Made by a program: the position numbers and the translations under genes. Source: Verrucomicrobiota bacterium (lineage in GTDB: Bacteria > Verrucomicrobiota > Verrucomicrobiia > Verrucomicrobiales > Verrucomicrobiaceae). From it: a stretch of 64,000 bases of DNA. Within the stretch, counting starts at the first letter, position 1. Each line of letters begins with the position of its first letter. Of this stretch, positions 37,001-43,470 are shown piece by piece. The stretch is taken from NCBI GenBank assembly GCA_963204975.1, contig CAUJJC010000272.1, positions 32,402-96,401 on the forward strand, read 5' to 3'. The notes under the pieces are model-generated. The model saw nothing but the letters and a program-made list of their open reading frames with translations. It had not been told where the DNA came from and made no database searches.

Positions 37001-38223
37001 GTGAGGCCCAGGCCGTTGTTGCCCTTGGCTCCAATGATGCTGGCCACCCAGGTGCCGTGCCCCACATCGTCCGTGATGAGACTGTTGCCATCCAGGAAGT
37101 TGAACCCACGCACATTGTCCACCGCGCCATCCTGGTCGTTATCCAGGCCATCCGATTCACGGCCCTCGCCGGACTCACCGGGATTGATCCACCATTGGCT
37201 GGCCAGATCAGGATGATTGAGATCGCCGCCCGTGTCCAAGACCACCACAACGTGGCTGTTGGCCATCGCTTGATCCGTATGACCACGAAAAACATCCCAG
37301 CCCTTCTCCGCTCCCATCTTTTTCAGGAACCACTGCGGTCCGGGATTGGTGCCCGCGTAGCCAGGGTCATTGGGAACGGTGGCACTGCCAGCGGTCAGAT
37401 AGTTCGGCTCGGCAAAGGCCACCTCCTCCAGGCTCTCGAACATGGACCGGGCGGACTCGACTTCCAGGCCGAGACTGCGCTCCCATTTCACGAGGTAGAG
37501 CCCCTGCAACGACAAAGGCCGCGCGACCTGCACGCCCGGCGGTAGCACCTTCGCCAGACGCTCCTGCGTTACTCCTGCCTCGGCCTGCACCATCATGCAG
37601 TCCATGGCCAGGGCGTTTTGCCAGAGCTTTCGCGACGAGGGCGATGACGAGGAGGAAGGCGAATCCTGGGGAGCAGACGCACTCGCTAGGACCACCGGAT
37701 CCGCTTGTTCCGACGAGGGAGTGCTGAGGGCGCTGCTAGCCTGCGGTGCAACTACCGCTACAGGTGAAGATGCTTCGAAAATCTCATCCACGCGGACGTA
37801 GGGCACGCTGAATCCAGGAATCGCATAAACCGAGCGCACACGGCGCAACGGAGTGGTCTCAGGAAGATCAAATCCGGCGCGCACATCGGGCTCGCCCGCC
37901 ATGGGCAGGTAGCTCAACTCCTCGCGGCGCTCCAGCCTGCCCGCCCTCGCAATGCCATCGAAGGGCATCGCCGCCACTTCTATCGGTTCTGTCGGCAACG
38001 AACTCGCAGCCGCAACGGCAGGCGAGGCCGAACGTTCATCTGCATCCAACAGACGAACGACTGTCGATTTGACGGCACGATCCTGGTTCGTGCTCTTCAC
38101 CTTCGTGGTGTGAGATGGCGAAGCGCCCGTCAGGTTCCAGAAGACGAGACTCACCACGACTAGCCCCAGGACAAGCAGGACTCGCCGAAGCACAAGAGGT
38201 AGCTTTGCAGGTGTTGCAGACAT
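31069..38223 (-). CDS. Giant S8 subtilase with RCC1 repeats, Calx-beta and Ig-like domains
   Basis: A 2384-residue exported protein with an N-terminal membrane anchor or uncleaved signal (RRVLLVLGLVVVSLVFW). Rough domain order: Ser/Pro-rich linker to ~200; propeptide-like region; S8 catalytic domain with Asp in VVLDTGGDLNHPD (about 329), His in GHGTWVASIIG (about 388), Asn in AAAGNSKAN and Ser in NGTSGAAPFVSG (about 648); many RCC1-type repeats (YAWGRNSRGQLGDG and similar) from ~755 to ~1460, forming one or two beta-propellers; a Calx-beta domain (~1640-1750); Ig-like and putative-Ig domains (~1760-2000); and a beta-rich C-terminus. A ~50-residue beta-rich unit is inserted into the protease domain. 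It is the last gene of a four-gene operon, 3 bp behind the FecR-like gene. It is probably a surface or secreted protease; the RCC1 part likely mediates binding. Confidence 0.92.
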   Translation of the reverse strand: MSATPAKLPLVLRRVLLVLGLVVVSLVFWNLTGASPSHTTKVKSTNQDRAVKSTVVRLLDADERSASPAVAAASSLPTEPIEVAAMPFDGIARAGRLERREELSYLPMAGEPDVRAGFDLPETTPLRRVRSVYAIPGFSVPYVRVDEIFEASSPVAVVAPQASSALSTPSSEQADPVVLASASAPQDSPSSSSSPSSRKLWQNALAMDCMMVQAEAGVTQERLAKVLPPGVQVARPLSLQGLYLVKWERSLGLEVESARSMFESLEEVAFAEPNYLTAGSATVPNDPGYAGTNPGPQWFLKKMGAEKGWDVFRGHTDQAMANSHVVVVLDTGGDLNHPDLASQWWINPGESGEGRESDGLDNDQDGAVDNVRGFNFLDGNSLITDDVGHGTWVASIIGAKGNNGLGLTGVAWNVKLFPLKIIKGLYDLKTKRLVGTYGTYDAAIGALNCVQRLNLQSQQVAVCNHSWGGQGYSRALFNVINNSRLTLDPLPSGLTSTFAKDKNVIIAQGSAMELAKLRVGMTVTGSGIPAKTVITLLGSNSITLSNYTTLARTATPLTFSNPVEPVSYKVLHVAAAGNSKANCDRFPVFPACVPSGYVLSVGACDATDAPSVWGGAGTNYGALTVDIFAGGTTIWGARAGGTTYEARNGTSGAAPFVSGAAVLLRMWAPDLDERQARQIIIEQALPSTKLKGKCLSGGRLDLAKVMDRLYAPNLVGSGGSTGGVGETTRAMAIGQGMAGRVAKGNDYTLAIYGGQVFAWGSNRHGQLGPNGPKAGPYGWPEAESPLPVIVPGIDDAIMVAAQGDASYVLRSNGTVWGFGGSLYGGFGQSGQPVQVTGLWDSGSQPQAIWIAAADGHVVIANQDGSVYAWGKNEEGQLGNGTTISSRTPVKVQGITDAVMVFAGHYRSFAIRADGTVLWWGNDQFTDMPVTVPQPIPNLTEVTFIASTLSPYEDRHTAYFVREDGTVWYWGGMGAGPSSHWPEEAREPRQFEALSDIVYISAGELFAVAMDASGDIWTWGDDLFGSLGRGPNPSWIAPERLPYDFTEGVGSFACNRFSTVLTTGSGQIMTWGRNVAGELGNGVSSTRAIPARIEGLSQIDRMAPLWNGMARKTDGTWVTWGGAWEGNSPEEMKPQPFTGFPAMESAVAAHRNTPFTLARKPDGTLWAWGWNRYGELGLPVEELGTGPSSPELAGQVPVAGTVVSYSASSGEDELSDMTHHAVAALADGTVQAWGRNHRGQVGDGTTTDRRLPVTVNGLADVVEVAAGGAHTLARTRNGTVYAWGRNSRGQLGDGTIVDRLTPVPVTSISGAVQLAAGDATSVVLLADGSVWEFGHVDWAAQANYDYAKAISVPRKVAGLPFISSVFIANDAVFALDSLGRVWAWGDSPRILGRALPPSVQVPPFKAALVVGLPRITQLSASPSCMYALSDTGEVFAWGDNWHGGLGNGEISSAIPITVAGFGGVAMSVSSYDTTLASSSWQLSQFGISQQSSPLYTDSFADPDGDGLCNLLEYAIGTAPLVRNTGAQPVARIDTITTGTSSTGLFSVGNEGDLTPGGRHLVLSVRLYQGQRSDLDYIVEVSNDLVNWRSGEPDTATLVDTAELIEVASTAVIDTSPTQWMRLRIRRKGSNEAGAVSNVISSQLKLVTQVQFTQVETSKAESAGTVNVYVTASPAPAVAFSVPITFEGPATLGVDYTTTTSGTISFARGQVTAVIAIKLTADMEIERRESITLRLGDPSTGAILGSRRQHVIRIVDDEVQFASQPSAMMIQAGRPLLLQAPVLTEQSAAYQWLKNNLAIAGAIGQAYGVPSALVSHAGTYRLRVTGSAGTTLGQEVPVVVADLGARSWSALPGATVIMTVPAAGPGLSFRWMRGGVPVTTDARITGATSASLIVRKLAPGDEADYTCEVTCAAGTFPTAIHSLRIMRLPLPLSAVPTAVNLMMGQETDLAPPFDQSQAVRPSSYSIDRLPSGLKLNAVTGRITGRPLQAITTPLVCRMTGANIAGKVSTYLHFTIDALPSGAAGTFTGTVDPDEDINNGVGGRFDVTITPTGSWTGKLYLGYYSYSVSGWVMASRGSSIVIGTATITLPYSDVPLTIAFDFGANGNVHLFGHVNLGSSEASFMLWPKMPTAGGRDGLFTGTFARSELTSPGPKGEGYVTLSTSVAGIVTISGCLADGVVYTGTTHIGPGGEVAIYHSSALADAVAGRLTVASDQSLSGYLHWKRIPQWFTNSLVHYQGFGPLGLSCTGARYTKPAATEWVLGLADKPFNATLELTHSSFLTPAKALLTLKAGGLPGPTATMGSTQAVTFTFTPANGVFFGTLTTRRQNLNQTGEVSLVSSFRGVLVQAPSGQVARGFHLTPDVPPAGNTAVWMPSTSGLATISPSP

Positions 38224-38226
38224 GGC

Positions 38227-40032
38227 TTAGAACGCAGGACGCGTGTTGTAAGGATGCTGGGTCAGGCCACCGCCCGTCGTGAGTGTGCCGTGGGTTCCAT
38301 TATTGTATTGGTGCTGGTTCGAGTGGACGCTGGCGCTGCCCGACACGCTCACCTGGCTGCCCGTATTCACGCGCACCTTGTCCCCGGAGATCACCGCGTG
38401 AGGAGTGGTCAACTGCACCTGGCCGTCGAACACGACAGCGCCCGCGCCCTCGGCATACAGGCGCATCTGCACGTCAGCATCGTAACTGCCACCACGAATG
38501 AACAAGGCATCGCCCGCACCGGCCCAGCCACGCACTCGCAGCACGCGTGCCGACATCGTGGCGTCGAGCAGAGTCACCTTTCCACTACTCACTCCATCAC
38601 CGGCCAAGGCGTCGATGGTGAGCGTGCCTTTGTCGGCACGCAGAGTCGAGGCCGACACCAGCACATCGCCCCCTCCTGAAGCGAGACTCACATGCTCGAT
38701 CAAGGACAGCAGTTGTGACGACTGCTCAATGGTGATGCTGGTGGGCACGGTGATCTCGCCCACGCTCAACCGACGGTTCGCTGTGACCTCGCTGGCGGAG
38801 ATGTGGACCGCTTGCGGTGCAGTCGCCGTGGAACTCCCGCCGATGGACACCGTCCCGCCACGCAGGGTGCTGTTCGCAATGATCACGTCACCCGTTGTCG
38901 CGTGCAGGTGCAGCAGCTCACTCACGTCCAGTGCATCCCCGGCTTTCAAGACGCTGCCCGTCACCTCCAGCGCTGGTGCGATGAACTTGAGCGCCACATC
39001 GGGCGGAGTCAGCACATTCGCCGTGTCCACATCGACGACTGTCACCGAGGAATCGGTGGTGCTGAACTCCAGTGTTCGGTCGGTGCCGCCAAACAGATCG
39101 GCATCCGCGCGCAGGGTGCCGTGAATTCGCGGCTGCATGAGGGTGACGCCATTGTCCACGGCACTCAGCTTCACCCGATAAAGCTGAGTAGCGGCACCAT
39201 CGCGAAAAAATGTGGTGTTGCCCACATCGAAATACCCGATGCCGTCGTCGTGCTCCCTCACGGCAAGCACCGCCTCAGGATTATCCTCACGATTTGTGAC
39301 CGAGAAGATGGTCGCTTCATCGCGCGGCAGCGCTGCGCTTGCAGCGGTGCTCGCAGGAGCCGCAGGGCGAACAAGCGCCAGCTCAGGCGATGCTCCCCGC
39401 ATCAAGAAGGGCGTCATCCGCAGCGAGCCGGAGTCCAAAGCCATCTGCTGGCCCGCGATGGCTGCATCCATCAGCGCCTGGGTGCTGAGCGGCCCCAAGC
39501 CGTTCGTGAGCGTGCTGGTGTCTGCGAGTCGGCCCAGATCGACCTGCACAGGCGAGGGCAGCGCCTTGGCCGTGGGCTGCACCAGCAGTTCATCGCCTGC
39601 CTGCAGAGTCACACTTTCGCCGAGCAAGGACTGGAGCGCGATCTCCACGGTGCCTTCGCGGCAGATGAACTTCACCCACCGCCCTGGAAGGTAGAGCGCC
39701 AGCACGGTCCCTGTTACCCGCATTCGGAAGTTAGGCATCGAGACAGGGATTGATCGACGGCGCGCAGCGGGATCGCTCCCGACCAGCACGAGACCGCGAT
39801 CCAGCGCCACACCTCCGTTCTTTGTCAGGCGCACCTCCGTGTTGGAGCCCGTGATCAGGAAGCCCGCATCGCCTGCGAGCTTGGCCCGGCTCTTTTGTCC
39901 GGTGCTGAATGCTGCGCCCTCGGCCAGATGCGCTCCTGCTCTGGCACTCGCCTTGCCCACGACGCGCTCGACCGTGGCGCTTTGAACGGCACCGGCGACG
40001 ACGAGCAGCAAAAGCTGGAGAACTTTGTTCAT
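38227..40032 (-). CDS. Exported FecR-domain protein with beta-helix-like C-terminus
   Basis: A 601-residue protein. The ATG at 40032 opens a signal peptide (NKVLQLLLLVVAGAVQS) and lies 4 bp after the stop of the outer-membrane gene; the earlier ATG would overlap that gene. Residues ~30-160 form a FecR-like domain (LAEGAAFSTGQKSRAKLAG to GTVEIALQSLLGESVTLQAGDEL). The C-terminal ~300 residues are Thr/Ser/Val-rich with repeated beta strands (VTVVDVDTANVLTPPDVAL, then LSVGEITVPTSITIEQSSQ), like haemagglutinin-type repeats. Here FecR is secreted and not membrane-bound, so it is not a classic anti-sigma FecR. It probably acts at the surface together with the giant protease encoded next. Confidence 0.82.
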   Translation of the reverse strand: MNKVLQLLLLVVAGAVQSATVERVVGKASARAGAHLAEGAAFSTGQKSRAKLAGDAGFLITGSNTEVRLTKNGGVALDRGLVLVGSDPAARRRSIPVSMPNFRMRVTGTVLALYLPGRWVKFICREGTVEIALQSLLGESVTLQAGDELLVQPTAKALPSPVQVDLGRLADTSTLTNGLGPLSTQALMDAAIAGQQMALDSGSLRMTPFLMRGASPELALVRPAAPASTAASAALPRDEATIFSVTNREDNPEAVLAVREHDDGIGYFDVGNTTFFRDGAATQLYRVKLSAVDNGVTLMQPRIHGTLRADADLFGGTDRTLEFSTTDSSVTVVDVDTANVLTPPDVALKFIAPALEVTGSVLKAGDALDVSELLHLHATTGDVIIANSTLRGGTVSIGGSSTATAPQAVHISASEVTANRRLSVGEITVPTSITIEQSSQLLSLIEHVSLASGGGDVLVSASTLRADKGTLTIDALAGDGVSSGKVTLLDATMSARVLRVRGWAGAGDALFIRGGSYDADVQMRLYAEGAGAVVFDGQVQLTTPHAVISGDKVRVNTGSQVSVSGSASVHSNQHQYNNGTHGTLTTGGGLTQHPYNTRPAF

Positions 40033-40036
40033 GACT

Positions 40037-40993
40037 CTAGAATCGGGCATTGAAGAACAGACCGCCGCCGGTCACGAGGTTGTCATAGTCAAAGAAGGAA
40101 ACCGATGAGCGGTTGAAGGTCATGCTGCCCATGATGCCCACCTTGGCCCAGGAGGTGACCTCGTAAGCGACGCCCAACTGAACGACGTGATTCCAGTCCT
40201 GGCGGTCCACTTCCCGATAGTGATGCCAGCCCGCGCGGTAGCTGCCCGTGATGGTCAGGCGAGTGCGGAGCCGGAGCCGTGTGCCCGCATAGGCGCTGTA
40301 TTCATCGCGCCCAGGCCCAGCGGGCTCGGGAGCGAGGCTGATGTCCGCCATCATCCCGGCGACGAATTCTAGGCCGGACCTGGGTTTCCACAGCTTCTGA
40401 ATCAAGACGCTGGCGAGGTGATCATCGAAGGCGTGGCTGGTGAGATCGGATTGTGAAATGCGATACCAGGACCAGCCCGCGCTGATCATGGTGCGCAACG
40501 CAGGCAGCTCGTAGGTCAGGGCCAGATCGGACCGGGTGAGGTTGAAGTCGAGGGCGCTGAAGCGGTCGTGCAAATACACATGGCTGGCCACGCTGGCATT
40601 CACACTCCAGGGGCCAGCGATGCGGTTGTTGTATTGCGCGGTCACTCCACCTCGAAGGTAGGCATCCCCCAGCTCACCGTCCCTGGCCAGCCCCACGTTG
40701 TCGGTGTAAAAATACTGCGCATCAGCCTCGACGAGCCAGGGCTCCCACTCGGCCTTCACCTGCTTCTTGAGGAACCGCTGCTCGCCGATTTCTTCATCGT
40801 AGCCATGGAGGCCCGCTGCCTCATGGAGTAACGCGGGAGCGCCTTGGGAAGGAAGTTCCTTGGAGGCCGCTTGCAACGAGCGCAGTCCCCTCTCAGCCCG
40901 TGCATTCTCCAGGACGCTGGTCTCCTGGGCAGTCAAGGTGACTGCCAGGCACAACGGCCAAAGTGCTCGGAGAATGGACAGGGCTGATTTCAT
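40037..40993 (-). CDS. Putative outer-membrane beta-barrel protein
   Basis: A 318-residue protein with a signal peptide (LSILRALWPLCLAVTLTA) and a C-terminal ~230 residues of alternating polar/hydrophobic strands with aromatic belts (AYLRGGVTAQYNNRI, ISAGWSWYRISQSD, LTITGSYRAGWHHY), ending in Phe (GGGLFFNARF) as expected for BAM-inserted barrels. No specific family recognised. It lies 7 bp behind the GH5 gene and 4 bp before the FecR-like gene, so it may serve as an export pore or surface anchor for the products of this operon; inference from position only. Confidence 0.78.
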   Translation of the reverse strand: MKSALSILRALWPLCLAVTLTAQETSVLENARAERGLRSLQAASKELPSQGAPALLHEAAGLHGYDEEIGEQRFLKKQVKAEWEPWLVEADAQYFYTDNVGLARDGELGDAYLRGGVTAQYNNRIAGPWSVNASVASHVYLHDRFSALDFNLTRSDLALTYELPALRTMISAGWSWYRISQSDLTSHAFDDHLASVLIQKLWKPRSGLEFVAGMMADISLAPEPAGPGRDEYSAYAGTRLRLRTRLTITGSYRAGWHHYREVDRQDWNHVVQLGVAYEVTSWAKVGIMGSMTFNRSSVSFFDYDNLVTGGGLFFNARF

Positions 40994-41000
40994 CGACTTG

Positions 41001-42062
41001 TCATGGTTCCAGCAACGAGCGGGTCTGGCTATTCTTTTTGAACCAGTCCATCAAAAGCTGCTTCCGGTCCGTAGTGCCGGGAGCGCGCCAGAGATTATTC
41101 GCACTGGTGCCCACATGCTCGACGGACCAGCCATCCCATTCACGGAAGGCATGGTAGGCCCAGTTCCATCCCTTGGACTCCATGAAGGCGATCACGTCAG
41201 CGAGGTATCGCTTGGCACTATCCCCCGGCGCAAAACACACGGCGCTAAACTCGCCAATGAAGATGCGCGCATTGTTAGCCTTCTGGAAATCCACCACGGG
41301 CTGAAACCACCGGGCGACTGCCGCCGCATCCCAGTAGGCGCTGCCAATCTTCCCAGGATACGAGATTCCCTGTGGCCGCCCATATAGCCCCTGGTGTGTG
41401 AAGATCCCCGGTGCATACATGTGAGCCGAGTAGATGATGCGTGGGAGGGCGATCTTTTTGAGCTGGGTGAATCGGCGGGGATCTCCATACGGGCTTTCAA
41501 CAATGATTCGGCGCGCCGGATCGATGGCCGCAATCAGATGTGCGGTCTTATCTGCTACGGACTGCCACTTGGCCACATACTTGTCATTGCCTGTGCAAGG
41601 CTCATTCAGAAGGTCGAACGCAAACACGGCGGGATGCCCTTTGTAGCGATTGGCGATGATCTTCCAGAAGGTGTAAAAGCAACCCTCTCCCCACGCGGTG
41701 TGAAACATCCGATACGTCGGATAGGCTGAGCGATCACTGAATCCGCCCGGCGGTGTGTGCAAGTCGATCACCACGCCGATGCCACGTTGAGCGAACAGCG
41801 GCAGCATCGTATCCATTTGCGCGATCTGCTGATTGATCCAGCTCTGGTAGGCCTTCAGCGTCATGTTGTCCGCCGTCGCTGCGTCAGGTATCGTCAATTG
41901 CCAACGAGCGAGGTTCGCGCCCATGTCCGCCAGTCCATTGATGGTTGAAGCATCTGGGTTGGGCGGGATCATAGCGCCCCGCCTCGTGGTTTGAGCTTCG
42001 AGAGATGACCGCCCGGCAAACAGCAAGGTCAGGCAAAGGAAAAGGGTGAAGGTGGATTTCAT
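41001..42062 (-). CDS. Secreted GH5-family glycoside hydrolase
   Basis: A 353-residue enzyme with a signal peptide (STFTLFLCLTLLFAGRSS). The (beta/alpha)8 fold of family GH5 is recognised from GIGVVIDLHTPPGGF, the acid/base in FDLLNEP (Glu at about 154), SAHMYAPG and the nucleophile in FIGEFSAV (Glu at about 271). The family cleaves beta-1,4- or beta-1,3-glucans and mannans; specificity cannot be read here. It is the first gene of the operon GH5 - outer-membrane barrel - FecR-like - giant subtilase and carries promoter-like copy C about 60 bp upstream. Confidence 0.9.
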   Translation of the reverse strand: MKSTFTLFLCLTLLFAGRSSLEAQTTRRGAMIPPNPDASTINGLADMGANLARWQLTIPDAATADNMTLKAYQSWINQQIAQMDTMLPLFAQRGIGVVIDLHTPPGGFSDRSAYPTYRMFHTAWGEGCFYTFWKIIANRYKGHPAVFAFDLLNEPCTGNDKYVAKWQSVADKTAHLIAAIDPARRIIVESPYGDPRRFTQLKKIALPRIIYSAHMYAPGIFTHQGLYGRPQGISYPGKIGSAYWDAAAVARWFQPVVDFQKANNARIFIGEFSAVCFAPGDSAKRYLADVIAFMESKGWNWAYHAFREWDGWSVEHVGTSANNLWRAPGTTDRKQLLMDWFKKNSQTRSLLEP

Positions 42063-42121
42063 GGCTGGATGGAGGCTTGGATGATGGGGGCTAGGCGGAA
42101 TCTGCTGCCTTCCCTTTTCAG

Positions 42122-42150
42122 TTCATGCCCGGTCCCCGCAGAATCTTATG
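42122..42150 (-). promoter_or_regulatory. Shared 29-base promoter-like element, copy C
   Basis: All fixed positions of copies A and B are present with the same spacing. It lies 59 bp upstream of the GH5 start and thus heads the four-gene surface operon. It is divergent from ogt, whose start lies 111 bp away. Confidence 0.75.
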
Positions 42151-42261
42151 CTCTGGTTTGAAATATATTTCCGGCCCCACAAAAACGCCCTTCCAAGCCA
42201 TTCGAGAAGGCGACCGAGCACTTTCCCCGTGCTCGGCCCCGTTCTAGCACTACCTCTTTCC

Positions 42262-42831
42262 ATGCGCACCCTCAGCCCTACCCGACAGATCAGGGAACGA
42301 TCTTCATCACCTCGGCACCGTCGTGGTGCCGAAACCCTGCGCTTTGCGACAGCTCCCACCAGCTTGGGGCTTGTGCTGGTCGCCGCGTCCACCCACGGCG
42401 TCTGTGCGATCCTCATGGGTGACGATGCGAATGCTCTGGTGGATGACCTTCAACAACGGTTCCCCGACGCTTCCCTGCTTCGCGATAATCCGAGCGTTCA
42501 AAGCACCATGAACCAAGTCATTTCGACTATCGAATCGCCGGGCTGCCCATTCGATCTCCCACTGGATCTGCGAGGCACCGCGTTTCAGCAGCGCGTGTGG
42601 CAGGCCCTGACGCGCATTCCTGCGGGCGAGCCGGTCAGCTACACCGAGTTGGCTGAGATGATCGGTTCGCCCCAAGCCGTGCGCGCGGCGGCTGGAGCGT
42701 GTGCTGCCAATGCCCTGGCTGTGGTGATTCCCTGCCACCGAGTGCTGCGCCACGATGGCCGCATCTCAGGCTATCGCTGGGGAGTTGAACGGAAACGACA
42801 ACTGCTCGCTCGCGAAGCCGCTCGTGCATGA
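42262..42831 (+). CDS. ogt: Methylated-DNA-protein cysteine S-methyltransferase
   Basis: A 189-residue DNA repair protein. The active-site motif is VIPCHRVLRHDG, with the acceptor Cys at about 158. The helix-turn-helix wing region QRVWQALTRIPAGEPVSYTELA is typical, and the N-terminal CAILMGDDANALVDDLQQRF block resembles the Ada C-terminal half, but the AraC part is absent. The protein takes methyl groups from O6-methylguanine in a suicide reaction. The ATG at 42262 is preferred over the 42148 start, which lies in the GH5 promoter region. It is translationally coupled to alkB by an ATGA overlap. Confidence 0.93.
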   Translation: MRTLSPTRQIRERSSSPRHRRGAETLRFATAPTSLGLVLVAASTHGVCAILMGDDANALVDDLQQRFPDASLLRDNPSVQSTMNQVISTIESPGCPFDLPLDLRGTAFQQRVWQALTRIPAGEPVSYTELAEMIGSPQAVRAAAGACAANALAVVIPCHRVLRHDGRISGYRWGVERKRQLLAREAARA

Positions 42832-43433
42832 ACTTGTTTGCTCCCGATCCCTCGCTCAACCTTCTGCCTCGTGATGGCGAGGTCGTTTATCATGGGCCAG
42901 TCCTCTCGCCAAGCGAGGCATCGCGCTGCTTCGACTCATTGAAGGCCGAAGTGCCGTGGCAAAACGATGAAGTGGTGATCTTTGGCAAACGCTTCGTGAC
43001 CGCTCGCAAGGTGGCCTGGTATGGCGACGACGCCTTTGCCTACACCTACTCAGGCACTACCCGACACGCGTTGCCGTGGACGGCGGAGTTGCTCAGGCTC
43101 AAGGCCAAGGTGGAGCTGATCGCGGGAACGACCTTCAACTCCTGCCTGATCAATCTCTACCACCACGGCGAGGAAGGCATGTCGTGGCACAGCGATGATG
43201 AGCCCACACTCGTTCGAGGTGAGACGATTGCGTCCATGAGTCTCGGAGCCGAACGAAAGTTCGCCTTCAAGCACAAGCGCGAACCAGGGCTCACCGCATC
43301 CATCATGCTGGAGCACGGCAGCCTTTTGCTGATGAAAGGAGCCACGCAAGAGCACTGGCTCCATGCCTTGCCAAAGACCAAGCGCGTCACCACACCACGC
43401 ATCAATCTGACGTTTCGTGTGATGGTGCGATGA
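42828..43433 (+). CDS. alkB: AlkB-type 2OG-Fe(II) DNA/RNA repair dioxygenase
   Basis: A 201-residue dioxygenase. Iron ligands are visible as HSDDE (His121, Asp123) and a distal His at about 179 (EHWLHALPK); the 2-oxoglutarate-binding arginines are in TPRINLTFR. This pattern fits the AlkB family (closest to ALKBH2/3-like bacterial forms), which oxidatively removes 1-methyladenine and 3-methylcytosine. The start overlaps the ogt stop by four bases, making a compact alkylation-repair operon. The gene converges with the FAD oxidoreductase gene. Confidence 0.93.
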   Translation: MNLFAPDPSLNLLPRDGEVVYHGPVLSPSEASRCFDSLKAEVPWQNDEVVIFGKRFVTARKVAWYGDDAFAYTYSGTTRHALPWTAELLRLKAKVELIAGTTFNSCLINLYHHGEEGMSWHSDDEPTLVRGETIASMSLGAERKFAFKHKREPGLTASIMLEHGSLLLMKGATQEHWLHALPKTKRVTTPRINLTFRVMVR

Positions 43434-43470
43434 TTCGCGCATCGAGCCCGAGGGCCTGGAGTGCGCAGAC

